Assembly (NCBI GenBank): GCA_903927345.1
Contig: CAIYMO010000014.1
Location: 78,040 to 142,039, forward strand
Length of the DNA stretch: 64,000 bases
Direction: 5' to 3'
From: an uncultured Armatimonadota bacterium
Lineage (GTDB): Bacteria; Armatimonadota; Fimbriimonadia; Fimbriimonadales; Fimbriimonadaceae
In this document: positions 45,584-53,718 of the stretch, piece by piece
Numbering within the stretch: the stretch's first letter is position 1
Layout: every line of letters starts with the position of its first letter
Made by a program: the position numbers and the translations under genes
The notes under the pieces: generated by a model
Seen by the model: only the letters and a program-made list of their open reading frames with translations
What the model was told of the DNA's origin: nothing
Database searches by the model: none

Positions 45584-46228
45584 ATGTTTCTCCAGTGCGC
45601 CGCGCTTGTTGCCTACTGCTCACGGGGAAGCGTGTCCAAGTCGGACGCGATCGCGGTGATCCAAGAGTGCATGAGCACGTTCTGTCCGCAGCCCTTAGGT
45701 GCCCAAAGCCGAGTGGTACTAAGACCCCAATATTCTGATTACTCGATCGTTCTCTACGGAACTGGCGATCAGTTTTTAGGCAAGATTCGGGCACTTCTCA
45801 ACAGTTCGCTGGAGGAGAAACAGTCTCTAGAGACCTATGCGAAGCAGGGATTCGGGGACGCGGATACACGGAAAAGTCTTAAGCTTTGCCGATCAAATAT
45901 CAACTCTCTGCAGTGGGCGATCAAAGAATGTCATAGCAACGCTTTTCCAACTGTGAAGTTCTCGCCATCCCTCACTTCAATCAAGTTCGACTCTCGCGTC
46001 TTGGTCACAGATCAACCTGGCTACCTTGATGGGAGCCGGAAGAAGGAAATGCGATCTCTGGATCGAGGGACGACCTGCGTCAACTTAGCGAAGCCCATGT
46101 TCTCTGGACGCTATTGCTTGCTCTCGACGTCAATTCCATTGTTCCATCCGAATGAAAGTCACTTTGTTCTTAAGAAGCGAGGGGACCAATGGGATATTGT
46201 CGCCACAGTGGTATCGCACTTCCTCTAA
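45584..46228 (+). CDS. Hypothetical protein in repeat-bounded module
   Basis: Not recognised. 214 residues, basic, with eight Cys. N-terminal MFLQCAALVAYCS is hydrophobic and might be a weak signal sequence. The rest shows helix (SSLEEKQSLETYAKQGF) and strand (VKFSPSLTSIKFDSRVLV) patterns but no known motif. Base composition and codon use differ from the flanking GC-rich genes (more AT, less C-ended codons), a sign of foreign origin. It starts 28 bp after repeat copy 1 with TAACAT 7 nt before its ATG, and ends 75 bp before repeat copy 2. It is the only gene inside the repeat-bounded segment. Confidence 0.6.
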   Translation: MFLQCAALVAYCSRGSVSKSDAIAVIQECMSTFCPQPLGAQSRVVLRPQYSDYSIVLYGTGDQFLGKIRALLNSSLEEKQSLETYAKQGFGDADTRKSLKLCRSNINSLQWAIKECHSNAFPTVKFSPSLTSIKFDSRVLVTDQPGYLDGSRKKEMRSLDRGTTCVNLAKPMFSGRYCLLSTSIPLFHPNESHFVLKKRGDQWDIVATVVSHFL

Positions 46229-46303
46229 AAGATCGCCGATGCTTCTGATACCAGCGATCGGTTACCCTGCGCCGAGATTGATTCAGCAGAGGTAGGGAGT
46301 ATC

Positions 46304-46357
46304 TCCTCGACGTCTTCATCGAAGCCGGCGAGAAAACCCACCATCCTGGGGCCTGAC
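46304..46357 (+). repeat. 54-bp direct repeat, copy 2
   Basis: Second copy of 45503-45556. Read in the same frame it would encode a gene tail (LLDVFIEAGEKTHHPGA plus stop) that resembles the end of DUF1684 proteins, but a stop codon nine codons upstream leaves it an orphan fragment. Confidence 0.9.
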
Positions 46358-46385
46358 GAGAGGTACCTCTCTTGGATAAGAGAGG
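46358..46385. other. Palindrome and alternative hairpin
   Basis: GAGAGGTACCTCTC (46358-46371) is a perfect palindrome. Its right arm can instead pair as CCTCTCTT/AAGAGAGG (46366-46373 with 46378-46385, loop GGAT). It abuts repeat copy 2 directly; role unknown. Confidence 0.55.
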
Positions 46386-46911
46386 TCGGTAAGCGACGCG
46401 AACCGGGAGAGTTGATCGCCTAGGATTAACCCAGTCCCACCACCGCCAAGGCAGCAATCAGCTCCGTCTAAACCTCAGCCGATAAATCACTTCGAACATA
46501 CTAGTTTGATGTCACGGGACCCGTGATTCCGCAGGCTACAGCGTTGGCCTTTCCGCGAGCGCATGCCACAAAATTCGCGCCACGCGGTTGACGAAACCCC
46601 TTTTTCCTGACCTATAAGTGATGATCCAATGTTTGATCGCGCGGTGCCAGGTGCGCTTTCAAATCCGTCTCTCCGCGTACCGAACTTCCGCCAGGACCGC
46701 CGAAAATGATATCCAAGAAACCGCAACTTGAACCTAAAACCGCCAAAACCTCCAACTTGCGCCAACCGCCCCATTTCCAGGTTCAACCATTTGCGCCATC
46801 TGTCGCGGACTTTGCCGAAAATTCTCAAGCCGCCGAACCTAAATGCGCCAACTGCGCCATCCCGCACTCAAGAACGAAGCGAACCACCGCCAATCAATCT
46901 ATACAACAAAG

Positions 46912-46939
46912 TAAACTATCCCTGCGTAGAACTACGCAG
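46912..46939 (+). promoter_or_regulatory. Putative sufB promoter with 18-bp palindrome
   Basis: TAAACT (46912-46917) resembles a -10 box. The perfect inverted repeat CTGCGTAG-AA-CTACGCAG (46922-46939) lies 5 bp after it, over the expected transcription start and 48 bp before the sufB ATG. The place suits a repressor, for example an iron-sulfur or iron sensor, or a 5' RNA hairpin. Confidence 0.5.
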
Positions 46940-46987
46940 AGCAAAGGTGATGCTGGTGATGCCAGGTGGACCCGCGCGGGATACAAC

Positions 46988-48526
46988 ATGTCAGAGAAGG
47001 TTTTGGACGAGTCAACGGCTCAATTAGAGCAATTTGCCAATCGCGAGTACGAGCACGGGTGGGAGACCACCATCGAGACCGAGACCATCGAGCCCGGCCT
47101 CAACGAGGAAACCGTCCGCCGAATCTCCGCCAAAAAGAACGAGCCCCAATGGCTCCTCGACTGGCGACTCAAGGCCTATCGCCACTTCCTCACAATGACC
47201 GAGCCAACTTGGCCAAACGTCAGCTACAAACCGGCCGACCTCCAGGCGATCTCCTACTACGCATCGCCGAAGAAGAAAGCCGTCCTCGACTCCCTCGAAG
47301 ACGCCGACCCTGAGATTCTCAAGACGTTCCAAAAGCTAGGCATCCCGGTCGAAGAGCAAAAGGTTCTCCTCAACGTCAAGGGCGCCGCAAGCAGCGCCGC
47401 CGATGCCCTCGCCAAGCCAACCGACTGGTCCGAACTAGAAGGGAAGGTCGCCGTCGACGCTGTCTTCGACTCCGTCAGCGTCGTCACCACCTTCAAAGCC
47501 AAGCTCGCCGAGCTCGGAATCATCTTCTGCTCCATCTCAGAAGCCGTCCACGAGCACCCCGAGCTGGTCCAGAAATACCTCGGCTCCGTCGTCCCTTACA
47601 GCGACAACTACTACGCGACCCTCAACTGCGCAGTCTTCTCCGACGGCTCCTTCGTCTACATCCCGAAGGGCGTCCGATGCCCAATGGAGCTCAGCACCTA
47701 CTTCCGAATCAATGCGGAAAACACCGGTCAGTTCGAGCGAACCCTCATCGTCTGCGAAGAAGGCGGCTACGTCAGCTACCTCGAAGGCTGCACCGCGCCA
47801 ATGCGCGATGAGAACCAGCTCCACGCTGCCGTCGTCGAGCTCTACGCCGCCGGCGACAACGCGACCATCAAGTACAGCACCGTCCAAAACTGGTACCCCG
47901 GCGATCCCAAGACCGGCATCGGCGGAATCTTCAACTTCGTCACCAAGCGAGCCATGTGCGCCGGACGAGCCTCCAAGGTCACCTGGACCCAGGTCGAAAC
48001 TGGCTCCGCCATCACCTGGAAGTATCCGTCGGTCATCCTCAAAGGCGACGACTCGGTAGGAGAGTTCTACTCAGTAGCCCTCACCGCCGGAAAGCAACAA
48101 GCCGACACTGGCACCAAGATGATCCACATCGGCAAGCGAACCAAGTCGACCATCGTCGCCAAAGGAATCTCTGCCGGAAACGGTCAGAACACCTACCGAG
48201 GCCTAGTCAAAATCAACCCCGGCGCCGACAACGCCCGCAACTACTCCCAGTGCGACTCCATGCTCATGGGCGACCGCTGCGGAGCCCACACCTTCCCCTA
48301 CATCGAGGTGAAGAACCCATCGGCAACCGTTGAGCACGAAGCCTCCACGTCGAAGATCGGAGAAGACCAAATCTTCTACTGCAACCAACGAGGAATCCCC
48401 ACCGAGGACGCCGTCAACATGATCGTCAGCGGCTTCTGCAAAGACGTCTTCCGAGAACTCCCCATGGAGTTCGCCGTCGAAGCTCAGAAGCTCCTCGGCG
48501 TCAGCCTAGAAGGCTCGGTCGGCTAA
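46988..48526 (+). CDS. sufB: Fe-S cluster assembly scaffold protein SufB
   Basis: Scaffold of the SUF iron-sulfur assembly machine. 512 residues from the ATG at 46988, placed just before the family-type N-terminus; an upstream in-frame extension has no conservation. Typical blocks are [14 protein letters not shown], the middle [58 protein letters not shown], and the C-terminal [25 protein letters not shown], whose Cys and following His/Glu bind the nascent cluster. SufC, SufD and SufS, usual operon partners, are absent on both sides, so the gene is isolated here. Followed by a strong terminator. Confidence 0.96.
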   Translation: MSEKVLDESTAQLEQFANREYEHGWETTIETETIEPGLNEETVRRISAKKNEPQWLLDWRLKAYRHFLTMTEPTWPNVSYKPADLQAISYYASPKKKAVLDSLEDADPEILKTFQKLGIPVEEQKVLLNVKGAASSAADALAKPTDWSELEGKVAVDAVFDSVSVVTTFKAKLAELGIIFCSISEAVHEHPELVQKYLGSVVPYSDNYYATLNCAVFSDGSFVYIPKGVRCPMELSTYFRINAENTGQFERTLIVCEEGGYVSYLEGCTAPMRDENQLHAAVVELYAAGDNATIKYSTVQNWYPGDPKTGIGGIFNFVTKRAMCAGRASKVTWTQVETGSAITWKYPSVILKGDDSVGEFYSVALTAGKQQADTGTKMIHIGKRTKSTIVAKGISAGNGQNTYRGLVKINPGADNARNYSQCDSMLMGDRCGAHTFPYIEVKNPSATVEHEASTSKIGEDQIFYCNQRGIPTEDAVNMIVSGFCKDVFRELPMEFAVEAQKLLGVSLEGSVG

Positions 48527-48542
48527 GCTAGACCAGATCGAA

Positions 48543-48579
48543 AAAGCACCTGCATTCCAATCTGGGATGCAGGTGCTTT
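48543..48579. terminator. Bidirectional rho-independent terminator
   Basis: 13-bp perfect stem (48543-48555 with 48567-48579), extended by three more pairs including one wobble, loop AATCT. A-tract on the left and T-rich on the right. Shared by convergent sufB and msrB. Confidence 0.92.
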
Positions 48580-48605
48580 CATTTTGGGAGTCCCCAGAAA
48601 AGTGG

Positions 48606-49133
48606 TTATCGCCCGCCGTGGCCTTTCTCGCCCTTCTTCGGAACGAACTTCAAAACCTTTCCGTTCATGCAGAAGCGCAATCCAGTCGGCGCAGGACCGT
48701 CGTTGAAGACGTGACCCAAGTGGCCGTCGCAACGAGCGCAAAGAACTTCGGTGCGGATCATGCCGTACTCCCGGTCGGTCTTAAACCAGATTCGGTCGCG
48801 GTCGATCGGCTTATAGAACGATGGCCAACCGGTCCCTGAGTTGAACTTGGTATTTGCAAAAAACAGATCCAAGTTACAGCCAACGCAGTAGTAAGTCCCT
48901 TCGCCCTTCTGGTCGAGGTTAACGCCGCAAAACGCTGGCTCCGTGCCCTTAGCGCGAAGAATCTCGTACTGCTCACGGGTGAGCTTCTTTTGCCACTCCG
49001 CGTCGGTCAAAACCACCTTATCCTTTCGGATCGGGCTTGTCGTAGCCACTCCGGGCGTTCGGATGTCCTGGGCGAGCACATAGCCTGAAACCAACAGGGC
49101 GGCAGGAATAACGAGCAAGGATGCGAGCTTCAT
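48606..49133 (-). CDS. msrB: Exported peptide-methionine (R)-S-oxide reductase
   Basis: Repairs oxidised methionine (R-sulfoxide). 175 residues from the ATG at 49133, which begins a signal peptide (MKLASLLVIPAALLVSGYVLAQ); an in-frame upstream extension lacks it. Zinc-binding pairs CVGC and CARC, the GTGWPSFYKPI block, and HLGHVFNDGP and GLRFCMNG with the catalytic Cys are all present. Export implies repair of periplasmic or surface proteins. It lies 34 bp after the exported amidase gene on the same strand, so co-transcription is possible. Confidence 0.94.
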   Translation of the reverse strand: MKLASLLVIPAALLVSGYVLAQDIRTPGVATTSPIRKDKVVLTDAEWQKKLTREQYEILRAKGTEPAFCGVNLDQKGEGTYYCVGCNLDLFFANTKFNSGTGWPSFYKPIDRDRIWFKTDREYGMIRTEVLCARCDGHLGHVFNDGPAPTGLRFCMNGKVLKFVPKKGEKGHGGR

Positions 49134-49167
49134 AGTTCTCTCTATGTGTATCTGACGCGTAAAGTTC

Positions 49168-49755
49168 CTACTTTGGTTTCCCGTAGTAAAGCGGCAACCC
49201 AAACTGCTTGTATTCATCCCAAGGGAAGTTCGTGGGATCGCTCTTCCGACCGTAAGGCTGAGCAATATATTCGTGCGAGACGATCTGCACAATCGAGAAC
49301 CGACGCTTCAAAACAACGATGATCGCCTTAAGCGCATCCATCTGAGCCTTTGGATACGGGTCCTTTCCATCATTCAGGTTGACCAACTCGATTCCAACCG
49401 AAAAGTGGTTTAGATTCTCTTTCCCGCGAGCATCTTTGCTCACCCCAGCATGCCAAGCCCGATCAAAGGTGCTCACGTTCTGGACGATCGAACCATCTTT
49501 GCCAATCGAATAGTGAGCGCTAACCTGCGAAGATTCGCGCTGAAAAGCTTCGGTCGTCGCCTTCAGCGTTGGGATAACCGTACTGTGAATCACGATGGTA
49601 TCCACCACGGCATCCTTCGGCCTCGGGCCGAAATTCGGCGACTGAATCCAGACCAACTTCATGTAGCCAGGGTCCTTCCAAGGCGACGGCATCGGTGATT
49701 TTCCGTCCGAAATCTGACCTTGAAGCAAGGTTGCAAAGGCGATTGCAGGAATCAT
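49168..49755 (-). CDS. Exported N-acetylmuramoyl-L-alanine amidase (Amidase_2)
   Basis: Cuts the bond between MurNAc and the stem peptide of peptidoglycan. 195 residues from the ATG at 49755, favoured because GATAAT lies 6 nt upstream and MIPAIAFATLLQG forms a signal peptide; a start at 49776 adds seven residues. The zinc ligands and catalytic residues are in TIVIHSTV (first His), FDRAWHAGVS, SVGIELVN and SHEYIAQPYGRKSDP (late His and Lys/Asp region). AmpD-like domain of normal size. Probably periplasmic. Confidence 0.9.
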   Translation of the reverse strand: MIPAIAFATLLQGQISDGKSPMPSPWKDPGYMKLVWIQSPNFGPRPKDAVVDTIVIHSTVIPTLKATTEAFQRESSQVSAHYSIGKDGSIVQNVSTFDRAWHAGVSKDARGKENLNHFSVGIELVNLNDGKDPYPKAQMDALKAIIVVLKRRFSIVQIVSHEYIAQPYGRKSDPTNFPWDEYKQFGLPLYYGKPK

Positions 49756-49785
49756 GATTCGATTATCCTTCATCATAGAGGGGAG

Positions 49786-50943
49786 ATGCCAAAAAAAGAG
49801 CCGCCCGAACCATTGCTAAAAGCTGCGGAAACGCTCTTTTCCGACCCCACAGAACGCGTCGACTTTGTCGAAGCGATGATGGCGGGCGAGTCCCGCGAGC
49901 AAGCGATCATCGTCTTAAACGATCGAATCGAGATCAAGGCCTTCCCCCGGCACCGTCGACTCAAGTGGCAACCCGAATTCGTCGAGCGCATCGCCGATGA
50001 CTTCCGCCCATCTAAGCACCCGCTCTACGAAAAGGGCGCGTACTACTCTCTAGACTTCTCGTCAGTCTTCTCCGCCAGCGCAATGCTCGCAATCCCCCGC
50101 GAGCCTGTCCGTATCCTCGACATGTGCTCCTCACCCGGCGGTAAGGCAATCTTCGCTTACCGTGCGTTCGAGCCAGAAGTGCTCTACTGCAACGAGTCAA
50201 TTCGAAAACGCGCCGGAGCCCTCATCGCGAACCTCGATCGCTGCAAGATCGAGCGCAGCCGAGTCTGGTCCGCTGACCCATCGATTTACTCCAAGGAATT
50301 CAAAGAAACCTTTGACCTCGTCATCTGCGACGTCCCCTGCTCAGGGCAATCGCTGATGGCAAAAGGCGAAGACGCTCACGAAAGCTTCTTCCCCAACGAG
50401 ATTGACAAAAACGTCGGTCGCCAACGTCGCATCCTCGGTAACGCTGTCCGGACCGTCACCCCGGGTGGACACATGTTGTACGCCACCTGCACCTTCACTA
50501 CCCGCGAAAACGAGCGTGTGATTGAGTGGTTCCTTAAGAACCACCCCGCAATGGAAGCCGTCGAAGTTCCGCACCTCGCCGAGTTCCGCTCGCCCCTCTC
50601 CGCGTTCCCCTCGTACCGGCTTTATCCTCACCAGAATCTTGGTGCCGGAGCCTTTGTCTGTCTGCTCAAAAAGAAAGGTGAAGTCCTCATCGAGCCACTC
50701 GAACACGAACTCCCTTACCTCTGGCGATACGGAGACGAAGTTCTCAGCAAGCGACCCCACCAGGCCGAAGAGGAGCCTATCGAAGAAGAGAAGCTCCCCG
50801 TCGAGCTGACCGCGCGCCAGATCGTCCGTGCCGCTACAGCCAAGCCGAAGCCAGAGAAACGACCACGTCGCCCCCTCGGCCCGCGCGGAAGGTCCGGTGC
50901 ACGGCAAAACAAGCCGCCAAGCGGGAAGCGAAAACGAGGCTAG
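49786..50943 (+). CDS. RNA m5C methyltransferase (RsmB/NOP2/Sun family)
   Basis: S-adenosylmethionine-dependent cytosine-C5 methylation of rRNA or tRNA. 385 residues. A short N-terminal domain precedes the SAM-binding motif ILDMCSSPGGKA. The CDVPCSGQ motif follows (release Cys), then TPGGHMLYATCTF with the catalytic Cys in TC. The C-terminus from about residue 330 is a basic, disordered tail (RPRRPLGPRGRSGARQ) that may hold RNA. The ATG at 49786 follows GAGGGGAG; an upstream in-frame extension is unsupported. Exact target base unknown. Confidence 0.9.
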   Translation: MPKKEPPEPLLKAAETLFSDPTERVDFVEAMMAGESREQAIIVLNDRIEIKAFPRHRRLKWQPEFVERIADDFRPSKHPLYEKGAYYSLDFSSVFSASAMLAIPREPVRILDMCSSPGGKAIFAYRAFEPEVLYCNESIRKRAGALIANLDRCKIERSRVWSADPSIYSKEFKETFDLVICDVPCSGQSLMAKGEDAHESFFPNEIDKNVGRQRRILGNAVRTVTPGGHMLYATCTFTTRENERVIEWFLKNHPAMEAVEVPHLAEFRSPLSAFPSYRLYPHQNLGAGAFVCLLKKKGEVLIEPLEHELPYLWRYGDEVLSKRPHQAEEEPIEEEKLPVELTARQIVRAATAKPKPEKRPRRPLGPRGRSGARQNKPPSGKRKRG

Positions 50944-50967
50944 GCTCGGATAATTAGATACGAGTAA

Positions 50968-51567
50968 ATGGATCAAGCTCCACACTTCACCAGTGCGAAC
51001 GAGTTGACGGAGTTGGCGTGGCGACTCATCGTGCAAGCGTGCACCCAGCGCCGTCACCCATTCCACACCCCCACGCTCAGCACCCTCAGTGAGCGTGGCC
51101 CCGAGTCCCGTTGCGTCATCCTACGCCACGCCGATCCCAGCGCATGGGAACTTCGAGCGAATGCCGATGTGCGATCTCCTAAAGCCCAAGAACTCTTAAG
51201 CGACCCCCGCTGCACCTGGCTCTTCTACTCCTTCCCGGACCATCTCCAGGTCCGCTGCTACGGTCGAACCCAAATCCACCACCTCGATGATATCGCCGCC
51301 GAGGCGTGGCAAAAGAGTCAGCTCCTGTCGCGACGGTGCTACTTAGCCCCCATGAGTCCCAGCACCCCACTCGACGAGCCGAACTCTAACCTTCTACCAG
51401 AACTCGCCGACCGCGAACCGACCGAAGAGGAAGCTCAGGCAGGCTTTGCCAACTTCTCCGTGATGCGCTGCCAAGTAGAGCAAATGGACATCCTGAGCCT
51501 CCGGTTCGACGGCAATGTTCGAATCCAAGTCACACCTAACTCGGACCCCATCTGGATCGCCCCCTAA
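50968..51567 (+). CDS. PNPOx-like flavin-binding split-barrel protein
   Basis: 199 residues of the pyridoxamine-phosphate-oxidase-like fold. FMN-contact regions are seen in LSTLSERGPESRCVILRHAD, the SPKAQELLSDPRCTWLFY strand, and QVRCYGRTQI. A Trp/Ser region (AWQKSQLLSRRCYL) parallels PdxH-type enzymes, but the C-terminal PdxH signature that binds PLP is not obvious. So it may be a general-stress or haem/flavin-binding relative rather than PdxH. Cytoplasmic. It starts 24 bp after the methyltransferase. Confidence 0.8.
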   Translation: MDQAPHFTSANELTELAWRLIVQACTQRRHPFHTPTLSTLSERGPESRCVILRHADPSAWELRANADVRSPKAQELLSDPRCTWLFYSFPDHLQVRCYGRTQIHHLDDIAAEAWQKSQLLSRRCYLAPMSPSTPLDEPNSNLLPELADREPTEEEAQAGFANFSVMRCQVEQMDILSLRFDGNVRIQVTPNSDPIWIAP

Positions 51568-51570
51568 AAC

Positions 51571-51605
51571 AAAAGATCCCCGTTCCGCAAAGCGGAACAG
51601 GGATC
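51571..51605 (-). terminator. Terminator of the PEP-CTERM gene
   Basis: Hairpin with arms GATCCC-GTTCCGC and GCGGAAC-GGGATC (51575-51588 with 51592-51605, one internal mismatch, loop AAA). On the minus strand it is followed by TTTTGTTTT, so it acts on the gene at 51627-52271. No T-tract on the plus strand. Confidence 0.8.
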
Positions 51606-51626
51606 GTCAAGAGCGATAGCGAACGC

Positions 51627-52271
51627 TTACTTGGAGCGCTGTCGTCGTCGTCGAGCAAGAAGAGCAACACCACCGCCGAGAGCAGCAAGAGTAGCTGGCT
51701 CTGGAACTGGAACTGCGCAAACTTCAGCATACATGCCGCGATCTCCGACTAAGTTACCTGGTCCAGCCACGTTACCGGTGACGAGCAGTTCGAGCTTGTC
51801 GCCAACATTGAGCCTTCCGGTGTATGTCTGACCCTCTGGGTTGTTGATCTCAAGTCCGTTGACAAAGATCTTAGAAACTCCAAGACCAGTGTAAGGAGCG
51901 TAGTTCACCGCGAAGTCAGAAATCTCTGTTGCGATGATGCCGCCTCGGACGGAGAAGTTCGAATAACCACTGCCGTTTCCGTCGAACGAATAATGTGCGT
52001 TGACCGTGAAGCCACTGTCGTTGAAAGCAGTTGTTCCGTTGGTGAACGTTGAGTTACCGCCTGCAACCGCTCCGGAAAATGCGTTGAACGACAATGGATC
52101 TGGGTTGCTCAGTGCATTGAACGAGCCCGCTCCGGTGTCGCCATCAACATTGGATTCAAATTGACCGTTGGTGGCCGAGTTGTCGATCACAAAACTAGGT
52201 GTGAAACCAGCAAAAGAAACCGCGCTAATAAGCCCAACCAAAACAAGGGCAGAAGCCCGAACGAATTGCAT
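51627..52271 (-). CDS. PEP-CTERM sorting-domain protein
   Basis: 214 residues. Signal peptide (about 1-21, cleavage near SFAGF). The mature domain is rich in Asn, Gly, Ser and Phe (beta-sandwich-like, as in many exported PEP-CTERM proteins). The C-terminal sorting signal has VPEPATLAALGGG, a short hydrophobic stretch and an RRRRQRSK basic tail. Exosortase (EpsH/XrtA-type) is predicted to cut and hand over such proteins to the surface; no exosortase is in the window. Function of the mature domain unknown. Confidence 0.88.
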   Translation of the reverse strand: MQFVRASALVLVGLISAVSFAGFTPSFVIDNSATNGQFESNVDGDTGAGSFNALSNPDPLSFNAFSGAVAGGNSTFTNGTTAFNDSGFTVNAHYSFDGNGSGYSNFSVRGGIIATEISDFAVNYAPYTGLGVSKIFVNGLEINNPEGQTYTGRLNVGDKLELLVTGNVAGPGNLVGDRGMYAEVCAVPVPEPATLAALGGGVALLARRRRQRSK

Positions 52272-52375
52272 AACACCTATATTGAAACCTATTTGTGAGG
52301 TTTTCTACCTGGTAAATCTAACAATTCACTCCAGGTTTGGTGGGATATCGCAAAGATATCGGAGATTGTGCTGAA

Positions 52376-53155
52376 TTACTTTGACCATCTATCCCGGAGT
52401 CGCTTCGTCATCCACATCGCAACATCCTCAATATCAGCCAACGGCGCCCCCGTCTGCGGATTCGTCCACTGGTAGTGGGGAGGTCCAAATTCAGGATCGA
52501 AGGTCGTCAATCGGCCGGCCTTCTGGTTGTTCGCGTGAACGATATCCCACCACTTCTCAAACGTTGGAGTGTATCCCTCCCAATTCTTCTCCCGTGGATC
52601 TGGAACCTGAGGACCCTCCTCGAACCCAATCCGAGCATGAATATGTCGCGTCCGACTCAAAACCAGCTCGATCTGAGAACCAAACCCTCCCAGCATCGAC
52701 TCCGTGACGACTGTCCAGTGGCTCAAATCGGCACACAGATACAGGTCAGGCAAGTCCTTCAAATACTGCGCAGTCGACATCGGCTCAAACAACAACCGCC
52801 CTCGGTGTGTCTCAAAGTTCACCGGAAACGGAACCTGTTTCGTCGCCTCAACCAACTTCCCGAGGTGATCCAGTCCCTGTTGATAAGTCATCCAGGGCCG
52901 ACCGGCGTGAATAGTCGCGCCAACCGCTCCATTGTCATAAGCCTCTCCGAGTCCGCGCTTAAACGCCTCCACCTCGTCCCCGGCAACCATCGCCATGTAC
53001 TTGAGACCAACTTTGTCGATGATTGGCTTCAGCGTAAAGTGCGGCTGCACCCAATCCTCAAATCCCTCGTATCCCTGCGACTTAACCCGTTCGAGTCGCT
53101 GCTCCATCGTCCCGCCCAATCCCCAGAGCGTCTTATAAACCTCAACCTTTGCCAT
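52376..53155 (-). CDS. Sugar phosphate isomerase/epimerase-like TIM-barrel protein
   Basis: 259 residues of the AP-endonuclease-2/xylose-isomerase-like barrel. Probable metal ligands are in GATIHAGRPW, VNFETHRGRLLF, LCADLSHWTVV and RHIHARIGFEEG. C-terminal TTFDPEFGPPHYQW is typical for this broad family of ketose epimerases and inosose-type enzymes. Substrate cannot be assigned. No signal peptide. It is divergent from the OsmC gene. Confidence 0.83.
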   Translation of the reverse strand: MAKVEVYKTLWGLGGTMEQRLERVKSQGYEGFEDWVQPHFTLKPIIDKVGLKYMAMVAGDEVEAFKRGLGEAYDNGAVGATIHAGRPWMTYQQGLDHLGKLVEATKQVPFPVNFETHRGRLLFEPMSTAQYLKDLPDLYLCADLSHWTVVTESMLGGFGSQIELVLSRTRHIHARIGFEEGPQVPDPREKNWEGYTPTFEKWWDIVHANNQKAGRLTTFDPEFGPPHYQWTNPQTGAPLADIEDVAMWMTKRLRDRWSK

Positions 53156-53235
53156 GCGATGAATCTTACGCCCCCAGAATTAAGAATTCACAGATCCCGC
53201 GAATCTTTTATCAACAGAGGCGTAATCTCTATGTG

Positions 53236-53661
53236 ATGATACGCACAGGCAGCGCCGAATGGAACGGCGGAATTCTCGACGGAAAGGGCACAGTTTCAAC
53301 CGAAACCGGAACCCTCAGCAACGCCCCTTACTCCTTTACTTCTCGATTCGAAGAAGGCAAAGGCACCAACCCCGAAGAGCTCCTCGGAGCCGCTCACGCC
53401 GGCTGCTTTAGCATGGCTCTCAGCGGAGTCCTCAGCGGTCACAAGCTCGTCGCCGACTACATCCGAACCTCGGCCGCAGTCAGCGTGGTCAAAGTCGAAG
53501 GCGGTTTCGCAATCGACAAGATCCACCTCACCGTAGAAGCCTCAATCCCCGGTGCCACCGCCGAGCAATTCGCCGAATGTGCCGCCACCGCCAAAGCCGG
53601 CTGCCCCGTTTCCAAGCTATTCACCGGCGCCGAAATCACCCTCGACGCCAAACTGGCTTAA
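53236..53661 (+). CDS. OsmC/Ohr-family peroxiredoxin
   Basis: 141 residues from the ATG at 53236, with TAATCT 7 nt upstream; an in-frame start at 53149 is not supported. The two redox Cys are in AAHAGCFSMAL and KAGCPVSKL, as in OsmC (thiol-dependent reduction of organic hydroperoxides). The N-terminal strand IRTGSAEWNGGILDGKGTVS fits the OsmC rather than the Ohr subgroup. Protects against organic peroxide stress in the cytoplasm. Confidence 0.92.
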   Translation: MIRTGSAEWNGGILDGKGTVSTETGTLSNAPYSFTSRFEEGKGTNPEELLGAAHAGCFSMALSGVLSGHKLVADYIRTSAAVSVVKVEGGFAIDKIHLTVEASIPGATAEQFAECAATAKAGCPVSKLFTGAEITLDAKLA

Positions 53662-53718
53662 CCCAAATCCCGGGGCGAACCAGAGAAGAATCAACCAGAA
53701 TCAAATAAACTATAAGGA

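Larger units (their letters stand above)
46229..46987. other. 759-bp region without a gene
   Basis: No open frame here has protein-like composition. It holds repeat copy 2 (46304-46357), a palindrome and competing hairpin (46358-46385), four decamers NTGCGCCAWC (46757, 46791, 46843, 46852), and the sufB promoter with a palindrome (46912-46939). Long frames that read through it on either strand lack conserved content. Confidence 0.6.

Noticed and set aside
45503..46357. Classical integron cassette with attC
   Set aside because: I could not find the paired GTTRRRY/RYYYAAC core sites in either repeat copy, nor an integrase; kept only as an unexplained repeat-bounded module.
46170..46457. Minus-strand ORFs at 45441-45794 and 46170-46457 sharing QAPGWWVFSPA
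   Set aside because: The shared peptide is just the antisense reading of the 54-bp direct repeat, and the rest of the two frames is unrelated.
46706..46987. N-terminal extension of SufB by 94 residues
   Set aside because: The extension is low-complexity, reads through a palindrome and promoter-like region, and lies outside the SufB family alignment; the ATG at 46988 is in the expected place.
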